The notes under the pieces: generated by a model
What the model was told of the DNA's origin: nothing
What the model saw: the letters and a program-made list of their open reading frames with translations, nothing else
Databases searched by the model: none
In this document: in pieces, positions 34,718-43,273 of the stretch
How positions within the stretch are numbered: position 1 is the first letter of the stretch
Layout of the letters: every line of letters starts with the position of its first letter
Position numbers and translations under genes: made by a program
Assembly (NCBI GenBank): GCA_042862465.1
Contig: JASTVH010000006.1
Span: 62,001-126,000, forward strand
Origin: JASTVH01 sp042862465
GTDB taxonomy: Bacteria > Pseudomonadota > Gammaproteobacteria > Pseudomonadales > Oleiphilaceae
Direction: 5' to 3'
Length of the DNA: 64,000 nucleotides

Positions 34718-36526
34718 CTAAAAGCGTAACCAGCTGCGCACCTTGACCACGAAACGCTCGGTGGGGCTAAGAGACTGCCGCTGGGCGAGAAGTCGTGCCA
34801 GCACGTCCGGCCGGTCGGTAATGATGTTGTCCACCCCCATGTCCACATAAACCGCCATTTCATCCGCGTGGTCGACCGTCCAGACATGGATCTCCTGATC
34901 GTTGCGGTGGGCCGAGGCAACGGTGGCCGGAGTCACCCGGTTGGCCCACAGGCCCACGGCGTCCAGGCCGCGACGATCAAACGGGCCAATGATGAATTGC
35001 GCCAGCAGCACCGACTTCAACCGGGGTTCCAGCTCTTCCGCCCGGCGCAGCATATCCCGCTGGGTGGAGGCGATGACGGTGCCTGAAAGCGCGTTCTTCT
35101 CGCGCAACAGTGCCACCACATCGCGGGTCAGCGCCTGTGGGCGCGGGGTGGGTTTGAGCTCGATATACAGATGCGCCCGGTCGCGCACGGTTTCGATGGC
35201 GGCCGCCAGGGTCGGCACCGCTTCCCCGGCGAAGTCGGGGCTGAACCAGCTGCCAACGTCCAGCTTCTGCAGTAGCAGGTCACCGATTTCGGCCATGCTC
35301 TTGTCCATCCCGAGAATGCGCCGCATATCCCGGTCGTGCCAAAGCACCAGGGTGCCGTCCCGGGTGCGTTGCACATCGATTTCGATATAGTCCGCGCCAT
35401 CCTGGATCGCCTGCTTGATGGCGCTTAATGTATTTTCCGGCGCTTTCAGTGAACTGCCCCGGTGGGCCGTGATGGTCGGATATTGCTCGCTGTTCAGGGT
35501 CTGCAGAACTCCCGCGGTCTGCATCAGGGCCAGGCCGATCACGAGGATTTCCGCCGCCCACGCCCAGGGCCCCGTGTGGGGTGGGGGTGTCTCGTAAGGC
35601 GGTCTGGGCCCTGTTCCGGTTGCGCGGAGATAGAGGGTATCCAGTATCAGGCTGTAGCCGGTGATGCCCAGGAATGTACTGGCAATGGTCAATAGCAGGG
35701 AGCCGGCTATATAGGCGAGCATGGCCGGTACAAGGATGGTCAGGTCCTCCGGCACCCGCGTGACCAGCCATTGCCCGAACTGGTTAAACAGCAGGGCCAC
35801 CAGGAGGGGCACCCCCAGTACCCACAGCAGCGAGCCGCCGACCAGACCGCTCAGGTGCCAGCGTTCGCCGGTGGTCAGTCGGGCACTGCGGCGGAGTGCT
35901 TCGAGCGGGCCAGTACGTTCCAGGATCATCACCGGCGTGGCCAGCAACCAGCGGACGAAAAGATGGCCGTTACAGATCAGCACGCCCAGTCCGGCCACGC
36001 CGGTGATCCCGAGAAACCACCAGAGCACCGGCGGCCGGGTCATGCGCAGGTAGGCTATTTCGTAGGGCGAAAGCAACGTGTTGAAGGCGACGGCGATCGT
36101 CACCACAAAAGGCAGGGCGACCAGGGCGTGAGCCGCGGTCTTGACCAGTGTGAGTCCCGCCAGACGGGGGAAGCGGTGGATCACCGTCCACAGTGCGGCC
36201 AGGGCGATACGGTAGTCCCTGCCGTCGCCGGCGGCCGCAATGATGATCATGCCGGCCTGCTGCAGTGTGGTGAGCAGCAGCGTGATGGCCAGGGTGGCCA
36301 ACAGCCATAACCAGCCACCGGGGGTGAGCATGAAATGTACCAGCCCGCCGGTGGTCACGGCCGCGCCACCAGTGATGGGGCCCAGTGCAGACAGTGGCCA
36401 GGTCAGGGTCGGAATCAGGACGGCCACCGCCAGGCCGGTGAAGAAGAGATAGAAAACCAGCAAAGCCCGACGATGGCGCCGCAGAATTCGCAAAATATCG
36501 TGGGCCATTCCCTTCAGGGCAATCAT
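34718..36526 (-). CDS. Membrane-anchored glycerophosphodiester phosphodiesterase
   Basis: A 602-residue protein in two parts. The first ~340 residues hold about seven or eight hydrophobic segments (a GDPD_memb-like domain), and the last ~250 form a GDPD catalytic domain beginning ITAHRGSSLKAPENTLSAI. The catalytic His and Arg are in AHRG, metal ligands in DYIEIDVQ, a second His in LWHDRDM, and ELKP follows. It hydrolyses glycerophosphodiesters, possibly head groups of lipids or of a glycerol-phosphate polymer. It is the last gene of a minus-strand cluster, 30 bases after an LTA-synthase-like gene, which suggests a joint job in envelope glycerophosphate chemistry. Confidence 0.9.
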   Translation of the reverse strand: MIALKGMAHDILRILRRHRRALLVFYLFFTGLAVAVLIPTLTWPLSALGPITGGAAVTTGGLVHFMLTPGGWLWLLATLAITLLLTTLQQAGMIIIAAAGDGRDYRIALAALWTVIHRFPRLAGLTLVKTAAHALVALPFVVTIAVAFNTLLSPYEIAYLRMTRPPVLWWFLGITGVAGLGVLICNGHLFVRWLLATPVMILERTGPLEALRRSARLTTGERWHLSGLVGGSLLWVLGVPLLVALLFNQFGQWLVTRVPEDLTILVPAMLAYIAGSLLLTIASTFLGITGYSLILDTLYLRATGTGPRPPYETPPPHTGPWAWAAEILVIGLALMQTAGVLQTLNSEQYPTITAHRGSSLKAPENTLSAIKQAIQDGADYIEIDVQRTRDGTLVLWHDRDMRRILGMDKSMAEIGDLLLQKLDVGSWFSPDFAGEAVPTLAAAIETVRDRAHLYIELKPTPRPQALTRDVVALLREKNALSGTVIASTQRDMLRRAEELEPRLKSVLLAQFIIGPFDRRGLDAVGLWANRVTPATVASAHRNDQEIHVWTVDHADEMAVYVDMGVDNIITDRPDVLARLLAQRQSLSPTERFVVKVRSWLRF

Positions 36527-36556
36527 GACAGCTCCATTCTCACCCGCGTGGACGGA

Positions 36557-38392
36557 TCAGGGCAGGGCGTTGTCGCCGGCCGAGACTTCCGAGGCCCTGT
36601 CCACAAGCGCCTTGCGCTGGGCGTGCTCGAGAAAAGGGTCGCCTTCCGCGGGTGTGAGTGAACCGAGTATCCGTTCGGGATCGAAGTGCCAGTTCTGGCA
36701 CAGAATCAGACCCTCGCCACAGGCCATCAGATCGCCGGATTCCCACAGGAAAAAGGTCCGGCCGGTATAGGTGTCCCCCAACAGCAGCCCGCGCGGCGGG
36801 ACGTTGCCGTGAGTCAGCAGGCTGCGTCCCAACATGTCCTGAGGAGGTGAAAGGCCTAGCCAGTCCAGTACCGTCATGGAGACATCAAGCTGCGCTACCA
36901 GTTGGTCGCGCGGCCGCAAGCCCTGCTTGCCGTCTGCTCCGGGCGGGCGGATGGCGAGGAAGCCGGCATTGCTGTCGAGCAGGTCGGCATCAGTCTGGTT
37001 CTGCCGCAGAAACCCGCCGGATTCGTCCGAGGTGAGAATCACCAGGGTATCGTCGAGCAGCCCCTGCGACTTGAGTTGGGTCAGGAAATCGATGACCGCC
37101 GACTCCATGCGGTGCAGCGCCCGCCGGCGGTCATCCTGACGGTGGCGGGGGGCCAGTTCCCTGAGTTCGGCCTTCAGGGGCTCGTCGTTCTCCGGTTTGC
37201 CGCCATCGAACGGGTGATGGGTGCCGACATTGAGTAGAGTGGCGAACCAGGGGCCGGGCTGCCGGGCCATGTCCTGGATCTGCTGGGCAGCTTCCGGGAA
37301 GAAGACTTCGTCGGGCGGACCCCAGCCCGGGGCCGAGCCGTCACCAAAGAATTCCCGGCCCCGCACCTGCTGAAAACCGATCCTGGGCATGAAGTCACCT
37401 TTGTGCATGAAATCCAGCGGCGCGGCCTGCAGGTAAGCGGTGGAGTAGCCCTCATCGGACAGGATGCGCGGCAAACAGGTGGGTGGTTCGGCCCCCTGGG
37501 CCACCTCGGTCATTTTGGGGGGCTGGGTCGTCACCTTGGGGTACTGGCCGCAGAGCAGGGCAAAGCTGCCGCGGTTGGTCTGTCGCTGCATGCTCAGGAC
37601 ATTGCGATAGGTGCGGAACCCGTCGCTGTCGAGATAATCCTCCAGCCGTGTCAGCTCCACGACCGGATCCAGGCCCTGATAGCGGCTCACGCTGGGGAAG
37701 TAGCCGGCAGAGAGTCCTTCGATCATGATCACGAGCACATTGGGGCGCCGGTGGGGCGCGTCCGAACTCATCTGTTGCCGGAAAAACGCGGATTCCACGT
37801 CCACCTTGTCGGCATTCGTCCCGGCTGTGGCAGCTTCGGAGGTCTCGTAGACGGTGCTGAAAAGAGTGGTGGGGACCTGGGTGATCGTGGATGCCAGGAG
37901 GTTATTGCTGGGTGTGGTCAGGCTTGGCATGACCGCGATATAGAAGGCCATGACAGGCACGGCAAGCAACCAACCTACCACCCGGACAGGCTGCGGTTGC
38001 GGCACCAGCAGCTGATGGATGCGAAAAAGCAGCCACACGAAAAAGCAGTACACCGGCAGCAGCAGGGTCTGGGGATTGGCAACACTGGACGAGAGGAAAA
38101 CAGGGCTTGCGGCGTTGCCGAAATGGGCCAGCCGATACAGGGTGTCGTGGGCTTCGAGGTGCTGGGCGGCCAGCAGATAGAGTGAGCCGAGTAACAACAC
38201 GAAAACGCCCCGGACCAGCCAGGTGCGCGCCGCATGCAGCAACAGGGCCAGGAAGAACGCGCCGGCCCCATCGGCCAGCAGCATCCAGAACGGATGGGGC
38301 AGAACACCACTGTGCAGCCACAATACGGCCCGCATCAACAGTAGCCAGATAAATGCCCAGTTCAGGCTTTTGACGAAAGTGCGATTATTCAT
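36557..38392 (-). CDS. LTA synthase/OpgB-like membrane sulfatase-fold phosphotransferase
   Basis: A 611-residue protein with five or so N-terminal helices (to about 155) and an extracytoplasmic alkaline-phosphatase-superfamily domain from PNVLVIMIEGLSAGYF (about 217) onward. Glu225 and Thr272 (QTNRGSFALLCGQYP) match the metal ligand and nucleophile of LtaS/MdoB enzymes, and GTHHPF at 390-395 the substrate/metal His. The usual Asp-His pair reads Asp456-Glu457 (TSDESGG), an unusual change at a metal-binding position. Enzymes of this family move glycerophosphate or phosphoethanolamine onto glycans or lipids. Its neighbour GDPD makes glycerophosphate the more likely moiety. Confidence 0.82.
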   Translation of the reverse strand: MNNRTFVKSLNWAFIWLLLMRAVLWLHSGVLPHPFWMLLADGAGAFFLALLLHAARTWLVRGVFVLLLGSLYLLAAQHLEAHDTLYRLAHFGNAASPVFLSSSVANPQTLLLPVYCFFVWLLFRIHQLLVPQPQPVRVVGWLLAVPVMAFYIAVMPSLTTPSNNLLASTITQVPTTLFSTVYETSEAATAGTNADKVDVESAFFRQQMSSDAPHRRPNVLVIMIEGLSAGYFPSVSRYQGLDPVVELTRLEDYLDSDGFRTYRNVLSMQRQTNRGSFALLCGQYPKVTTQPPKMTEVAQGAEPPTCLPRILSDEGYSTAYLQAAPLDFMHKGDFMPRIGFQQVRGREFFGDGSAPGWGPPDEVFFPEAAQQIQDMARQPGPWFATLLNVGTHHPFDGGKPENDEPLKAELRELAPRHRQDDRRRALHRMESAVIDFLTQLKSQGLLDDTLVILTSDESGGFLRQNQTDADLLDSNAGFLAIRPPGADGKQGLRPRDQLVAQLDVSMTVLDWLGLSPPQDMLGRSLLTHGNVPPRGLLLGDTYTGRTFFLWESGDLMACGEGLILCQNWHFDPERILGSLTPAEGDPFLEHAQRKALVDRASEVSAGDNALP

Positions 38393-38419
38393 AGCGCTAT
38401 TGTAGGGCGCCCGCGGGGT

Positions 38420-38881
38420 TCAGGATGAGGCCATTCGCATGATGATCTGGTAATGATCGGCCGTTACCGGCATCACGGACAGCCGGTTGCCCCGCCGTAC
38501 CAGGGCCAGATCGGCCAGACCCGGTTCTTCCCGGAGTTGCTGCAACGGCAGGATGCGATCGAATTTTTGCTCGAACACCAGATCAACCGCGGACCATCGA
38601 GGATTGTCCGGTTTGCTGCGGGGATCACAATAAGGGGATGCCGTATCGAATTGTGACGGGTCCGGGTAGGCTTCACGAACCACCCGTGCCAGTCCGGCAA
38701 TGCCAATCCGTTTGCAGCTGGCGTGGTAGATGAACACCCGATCGCCTCTGCTCATTTCCCGCAGGAAGTTGCGGGCCTGATAATTGCGCACACCGTCCCA
38801 GGGCATGGGCTTTTGCGGGTCCCGGGCGAGGTCATCGATGCTGCATTCGTCCGGCTCGGTCTTGACCAGCCAATCACTCAT
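38420..38881 (-). CDS. EVE domain protein
   Basis: A 153-residue single-domain protein of the EVE family (PUA-like fold, related to human THYN1), which binds modified bases in nucleic acids. Seen: the N-terminal WLVKTEPDECSIDDL, then WDGVRNYQARNFLREM, GDRVFIYHASC, GIAGLARVVREAYPD and the C-terminal RLSVMPVTADHYQIIM. EVE proteins occur both as housekeeping genes and in modification-dependent defence loci; no restriction gene is nearby, so the housekeeping form is likely. The start overlaps the DUF192 stop by 4 bases. Confidence 0.92.
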   Translation of the reverse strand: MSDWLVKTEPDECSIDDLARDPQKPMPWDGVRNYQARNFLREMSRGDRVFIYHASCKRIGIAGLARVVREAYPDPSQFDTASPYCDPRSKPDNPRWSAVDLVFEQKFDRILPLQQLREEPGLADLALVRRGNRLSVMPVTADHYQIIMRMASS

Positions 38882-39402
38882 CGGGAGTCTTCCGGTTGTT
38901 GGCAGCGTTTGTCGGGATGGGCCAGCGGACCCGCAGCGTTGCCCTGCAACTGGAAGACATCGCCGGTCTCGATCCGGTGATCTTGAAAGTAGTCTGCCCG
39001 CATCTCAAGGGCCGCGGAAAACTGCGCTCCGGCCCTATAATGGCGGCACATGTCCGGATTGGGTGAATGGCAGGGCTTCATGTGCCGGATGCGCAGGATC
39101 TGGCCCTGATCGCTGAGGAAGGCAATATCCAGTGGTATCCAGGTACGGTACATCCAGAAATAGGTGCTGGAATCCCGTGGCTGGGGGTACAGAAAGAGCA
39201 TGCCGCTGTCCGCTTCGAGTTCGGACCGTTCCATCAGCCCCTGGTGACGCTGCTCGGGGGTTTTGGCCAGCTCCACCTGCAGCTGAATATGGCGGTCGCC
39301 GCTGATAATGCAGGCATCGGCGGTTTCCAGCCGGGACAGGGCCGCATCCGCCCGGCAGACCGAAGTCAGCGCCAGTAGTAAAAATAGTGGGGGAAGTCGC
39401 AC
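38878..39402 (-). CDS. DUF192 family exported protein
   Basis: A 174-residue protein with a likely signal peptide (VRLPPLFLLLALTSVCRA) followed by a DUF192 domain: VELAKTPEQRHQGLMERSEL, GMLFLYPQPRDSSTYFWMYRTWIPLDIAFL and the C-terminal ALEMRADYFQDHRIETGD. The family function is unknown. I choose GTG 39402 as start: it begins right at the signal peptide and lies 4 bases after the permease stop. An upstream ATG at 39459 would put a hydrophilic extension before the signal and overlap the permease gene. Confidence 0.85.
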   Translation of the reverse strand: MRLPPLFLLLALTSVCRADAALSRLETADACIISGDRHIQLQVELAKTPEQRHQGLMERSELEADSGMLFLYPQPRDSSTYFWMYRTWIPLDIAFLSDQGQILRIRHMKPCHSPNPDMCRHYRAGAQFSAALEMRADYFQDHRIETGDVFQLQGNAAGPLAHPDKRCQQPEDSR

Positions 39403-39406
39403 TGAA

Positions 39407-40168
39407 TCAGGGCCGCAGTCGATAGCCGGTCTTGAAGATCCACCCCACGATACCGACACAGATCAAGAGAAAAACCAGTGTCATCCCGACACTGATGCCC
39501 ACATGGATATCCGAAACGCCATAGAAGGCCCAGCGGAAGCCACTAATCAGATAGACCACGGGGTTGAACAGGGTAATGGTCTGCCAGATCCTGGGCAGCA
39601 TGTCGATGGAATAGAACGTGCCGCCAAGAAACACCAGTGGGGTGACCACCATCAACGGGATGATCTGCAGCTTCTCGAAGCCATCGGCCCAGATGCCGAT
39701 GATGAAGCCGAACAGGCTGAACGTGACCGCCGTCAGGACCAGGAAGGACACCATCCAGAACGGGTGTAGCACGCTGTAGTCCACAAATAGCCGTGCCGTG
39801 GCCAGGATGATCAGCCCCAGGATCACCGACTTGGTGGCCGCCGCGCCCACATAGCCAATGACCACCTCCAGGTAGGACACCGGTGCCGAAAGCACCTCGT
39901 AGATAGTGCCGGAAAAACGCGGCATGTAGATGCCGAAGCTGGCGTTGGAAATGCTCTGCATCAGCAGCGTCAGCATGATCAGGCCGGGAATGATATAGGC
40001 ACCGTAGCTGATGCCGTCGATATGGCCCATGCGCGAGCCGATGGCCGAGCCGAACACCACGAAATACAGGGAGGTGGAGATCACCGGAGAGGCGACGCTT
40101 TGCAGGATCGTTCGCCACATGCGGGCCATCTCGAATTTGTAGATCGCGCGAATGCCGTACAGGTTCAT
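39407..40168 (-). CDS. ABC-2 type transporter permease (YadH-like)
   Basis: A 253-residue membrane protein with six helices, of the ABC-2 family. The C-terminal signature MVVTPLVFLGGTFYSIDMLP, then ITLFNPVVYLISGFRWAF, matches YadH and related export permeases. It overlaps the ATPase gene by 4 bases. The pair would export a lipid, glycan or drug; substrate is not evident from sequence. Confidence 0.92.
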   Translation of the reverse strand: MNLYGIRAIYKFEMARMWRTILQSVASPVISTSLYFVVFGSAIGSRMGHIDGISYGAYIIPGLIMLTLLMQSISNASFGIYMPRFSGTIYEVLSAPVSYLEVVIGYVGAAATKSVILGLIILATARLFVDYSVLHPFWMVSFLVLTAVTFSLFGFIIGIWADGFEKLQIIPLMVVTPLVFLGGTFYSIDMLPRIWQTITLFNPVVYLISGFRWAFYGVSDIHVGISVGMTLVFLLICVGIVGWIFKTGYRLRP

Positions 40169-41100
40169 GCTTCCACCTCGCCTTCATGGACCAGACCGAC
40201 GAAAATCTCCTCCAGGGAGCTTTCCCGGGTCTGCAGGTCCCGATATTCGATATCCAGATCGCCCAGTTTCCGCAGCAGCCGGGCCACGCCGGCCTGCTCC
40301 CGCTGGGCGTCGAAGGTATAGATCAACTGGTAGCCGTCCGGGGACAGTTCCAGGGGTTCATTCCGCAGTGTTTCCGGTACCGCGTCCAGAGGCTGCTGCA
40401 GATGCAGGCGCAGCTCCTTGCTGCCGAGTTTCTCCATCAGCCGGGTTTTCTCTTCTACCAGGATCAGCTCGCCGCGGCGAATCACCCCGATGCGATCGGC
40501 CATTTCCTCGGCTTCCTCGATGTAGTGGGTGGTGAGAATGATGGTGACGCCGTTGTGGCGCAGGCCGCGGACCATTTCCCACATTTCCTGGCGCAGCTCC
40601 ACATCCACTCCGGCCGTGGGTTCGTCCAGGAACAGGATCTGGGGTTCATGGGCGAGCGCCTTGGCGATCATCACCCGGCGTTTCATGCCGCCGGAAAGCT
40701 GCATGATGCGGTTGTCACGCTTTTCCCACAGTGAAAGGTCCCGCAGGACCTTTTCGATATGTGCCGGATTGGGCGGCTTGCCGAACAGCCCGCGGCTGAA
40801 CGAAACCGTTGCCCAGACGGTTTCGAAGGCATCGGTGCTGAGCTCCTGGGGCACCAGGCCGATGCGCTCCCGGGCCTGGCGATATTGCTTCTCGATATCA
40901 AAGCCCGCGGCCGTGATCTGGCCTTCGGAGCGATTGACCAGGCCGCAGACGATGCTGATCAATGTGGTCTTGCCGGCGCCGTTGGGGCCCAGCAGGGCAA
41001 AGATTTCGCCCTTCTGGATCTCCAGGTTAACGTTCTTGAGTGCGGTGAATCCGTCTGCGTAAATCTTGCTGAGGTTCTTGATCGAGATATCCGCGGCCAC
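40165..41100 (-). CDS. ABC transporter ATP-binding protein (YadG-like)
   Basis: A 311-residue ATPase: Walker A GPNGAGKTT near 39, Q-loop VPQE near 83, signature LSGGMKRRVMIAKAL near 138, Walker B ILFLDEPTAGVD near 157, and switch His in LTTHYIEEAEE. It resembles E. coli YadG (ETV after the Q-loop, LWEKRDNR before the signature). It is the first gene of a tightly packed minus-strand series: ATPase, permease, DUF192, EVE, LTA-like, GDPD. Confidence 0.93.
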   Translation of the reverse strand: MAADISIKNLSKIYADGFTALKNVNLEIQKGEIFALLGPNGAGKTTLISIVCGLVNRSEGQITAAGFDIEKQYRQARERIGLVPQELSTDAFETVWATVSFSRGLFGKPPNPAHIEKVLRDLSLWEKRDNRIMQLSGGMKRRVMIAKALAHEPQILFLDEPTAGVDVELRQEMWEMVRGLRHNGVTIILTTHYIEEAEEMADRIGVIRRGELILVEEKTRLMEKLGSKELRLHLQQPLDAVPETLRNEPLELSPDGYQLIYTFDAQREQAGVARLLRKLGDLDIEYRDLQTRESSLEEIFVGLVHEGEVEA

Positions 41101-41191
41101 GGCTGACTCCCACCCTGAAAAAGGCCATATTCTCGCACGTTAATGCCGTCGGTCGTACCCTGGTCTGGGTTGGTGTTGTGCGGGGAATCCC

Positions 41192-41968
41192 TTATTGCGG
41201 CAGTTCCAGGAGCAGCCGCACACGGCGATTGGCGGCCTGGGCTGCAGCGGAGTCCCCGGTTGCGGCGGGTTGGGTGTCGGCATAGCCCACGGCCTTGAGA
41301 CGGCCGGGCTCGATGCCCTGGCTGATCAGGTACCGGACCACCTGGGTGGCGCGGGCCGCTGACAGTTCCCAGTTGGAAGGATACCGCGAAGTATTAATGG
41401 GGGTACTGTCGGTATGGCCTTCCACGGTGATGGGGTAGTGACCGGAGAGGAGCAGGGGCAACAACTGATCGAGCCGATCAAACCCCTCCCAGGACAGCTC
41501 GGCGCTGCCGGGCTCGAACAGCAGTCGATCCGCCAGACTGATAGCGACGCTTTCATCCTGGGTCTCGATGCCGTACTGGTCCTGTGATCGCAGCGGCGCC
41601 AGTTCGCTCAGGATCCGCTGGCGAATGGGGCTGGGGGCCGCCGCCGGGGTGGCGGGCGGTTGCGGGACCGGGCTGACGATGGGCTGATCGGTCGGTGGTG
41701 CTGTGGTTTCGTTTTGGTCGTCAAAGTCGGCAAAGGCAAACATCAGCACCAGGAAAACGATGATCAGTGTGGTGACATCCGCATAGGACAGCAGCCATTC
41801 GTTGCTGCTTTCCGGCTCCCGCGTGGTCAACAGGGCCTGGTACTGATTATCCAGTGTCGCGCTGAACCGATGTCGCCGGGAGTAGGCGGCGTCATCAGCA
41901 GGTGTGTTGTCCCGGGCCCCGGCTTCCCGCTCCGGGAAGGCGGTATCCTCCTCCGCCCTGCCATTCAT
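41192..41968 (-). CDS. motB: MotB/PomB-like stator protein with OmpA domain
   Basis: A 258-residue stator subunit. A long hydrophilic N-terminus (1-58) precedes a single helix WLLSYADVTTLIIVFLVLM with the conserved ion-carrying Asp in SYAD. A Pro/Ala-rich linker is followed by an OmpA-like peptidoglycan-binding domain (VEGHTDSTPINTSRYPSNW, LSAARATQVVRYL, near 175-210). No other flagellar gene is nearby. It overlaps motA by 4 bases. Confidence 0.88.
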   Translation of the reverse strand: MNGRAEEDTAFPEREAGARDNTPADDAAYSRRHRFSATLDNQYQALLTTREPESSNEWLLSYADVTTLIIVFLVLMFAFADFDDQNETTAPPTDQPIVSPVPQPPATPAAAPSPIRQRILSELAPLRSQDQYGIETQDESVAISLADRLLFEPGSAELSWEGFDRLDQLLPLLLSGHYPITVEGHTDSTPINTSRYPSNWELSAARATQVVRYLISQGIEPGRLKAVGYADTQPAATGDSAAAQAANRRVRLLLELPQ

Positions 41969-42789
41969 GAGGATGACTCCTGGCCGCCCGAGGCATGCTG
42001 GGCCATGGCCGCGCGGTGATGATCATGCAGTTCGTCGTCGAACTGCATCATGAACGAATTGAGGGTTTCGCGGATAAAAGCGGGGGAGCGCTGTTCGTGG
42101 AGCAGCTCGATCCCCTCCAGAACCATGCTGAGCACGGCAATCCGCTTTTCGGTGCGTCGCTCCCATTTCACCGCAATGGGCTTGAAAACCATGTTGGCCA
42201 TGAGCAACCCATAAAACGTGGTTAGCAGTGCAACAGCCAGGTTGCTGGCCATGGCGGTCATGTCACCGGTGCCGATATCGCCGAGCATGTTCACCAGCCC
42301 CAGTAATGTGCCCACCATACCAAAGGCCGGGGCATAAGCGGCCATGGTTCGGAATATCTGGGCCTCGGCTGCTTCCCGGGCGCGCAGCCGCGCGATGCGC
42401 CAGTTAAGCAGCCGGGCGATGTCCTCTTCCGGCGTATTGTCGATCACCAGCTGCAGACCGGTGCGCAGGAACGGGTTGTTGATCTTGTCCAGGGTGGCTT
42501 CCACATCGCGGATGCTGCCGCGTTGCCAGAGCCTCGCCACGTGAACGATTTCCTGAATGTCCTTCTCGAAGTAGAGCTTTTCGTTGCGCAGGACGATATG
42601 AAGGATGCGGAACACCTTGAGCACTTCCCGGAGGGGGTAGCTGAGGAAGGTGGCCGCGATTGTGCCACCCACTACAAAGATCAGGCCGGAGGCGTTCAGG
42701 AGCTCTGACGGATCCTCCACGTTCAGATAGGTGGCGAGCGACAGGACGATGATCCCGAGGATCATCCCGATGAGCGTGGAAGGATTCAT
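41965..42789 (-). CDS. motA: MotA/PomA-like stator protein
   Basis: A 274-residue four-helix stator subunit. Seen: TM1 LIGMILGIIVLSLATYL, GLIFVVGGTIAATFLSYP, the cytoplasmic loop with charged residues, and the channel helices FGMVGTLLGLVNMLGDIG and AVALLTTFYGLLMANMVFKPIA. The FGMVGT..GLV pattern and short loop are closer to PomA/MotC than to E. coli MotA. It precedes motB and forms a proton- or sodium-driven unit; which ion cannot be read here. Confidence 0.9.
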   Translation of the reverse strand: MNPSTLIGMILGIIVLSLATYLNVEDPSELLNASGLIFVVGGTIAATFLSYPLREVLKVFRILHIVLRNEKLYFEKDIQEIVHVARLWQRGSIRDVEATLDKINNPFLRTGLQLVIDNTPEEDIARLLNWRIARLRAREAAEAQIFRTMAAYAPAFGMVGTLLGLVNMLGDIGTGDMTAMASNLAVALLTTFYGLLMANMVFKPIAVKWERRTEKRIAVLSMVLEGIELLHEQRSPAFIRETLNSFMMQFDDELHDHHRAAMAQHASGGQESSS

Positions 42790-42985
42790 AACAGTACCAG
42801 GCTTGTTGCGGCGATTCGCACACAGTGTAGTTCATCGCGCCATGGCGGTTGGGGGCGGATGTTTTTCCGTTCGTAACGCAGTTCGGTGGGGCGGGATGAC
42901 AATCCGGCAACAGTGGTTGTTTTTTCGACAGCCATCCTCACGGTGGACCTGAGAGCCGCAACTTCTCAATGGAAGGAGGTAGGCC

Positions 42986-43225
42986 ATGTTGAGAGACGAA
43001 AAACGGATATACCGGTTCATCATTATCAGCGGCCTGATCACCGCCATTCCCTGGGTGATGTGGGCGATCTATGGCACCACGCAGTGGCTGACCAATGGCA
43101 ATCTCGGATTTTCCCTGGTCCAGGGTGCCTTTATCGCGCTGTTTGCTTCTCTGGCGATCGCGTTGCTGCTTTGGTTAATGCCCCAGTGGCGCAAACGGTG
43201 GCGAACGCATCGAAGTCGCCACTGA
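42986..43225 (+). CDS. Small two-helix membrane protein, unknown
   Basis: A 79-residue protein with two predicted helices (FIIISGLITAIPWVMWAIYG and LVQGAFIALFASLAIALLLWL) and very basic ends (MLRDEKR; QWRKRWRTHRSRH). A strong ribosome site (GGAAGGAGG) precedes the ATG, which supports translation. I do not recognise the family. It is convergent with the patatin gene. Confidence 0.7.
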   Translation: MLRDEKRIYRFIIISGLITAIPWVMWAIYGTTQWLTNGNLGFSLVQGAFIALFASLAIALLLWLMPQWRKRWRTHRSRH

Positions 43226-43230
43226 AAGCG

Positions 43231-43262
43231 GGCGCCCCGGATCGGTGAGATCGCGGGGCGCC
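43231..43262. terminator. GC hairpin between convergent genes
   Basis: GGCGCCCCG (43231-43239) pairs with CGGGGCGCC (43254-43262) between the small membrane gene and the convergent patatin gene. No T run follows on either side, so terminator function is tentative. Confidence 0.4.
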
Positions 43263-43273
43263 GCCTCCGGGGT

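Noticed and set aside
38420..38881. EVE protein as part of a modification-dependent defence locus
   Set aside because: It sits in a tight envelope-type cluster with no nuclease or McrB-like gene nearby, and has only the single EVE domain.
41192..42789. Flagellar gene cluster
   Set aside because: Only the stator pair is present; no other flagellar or chemotaxis genes flank it.
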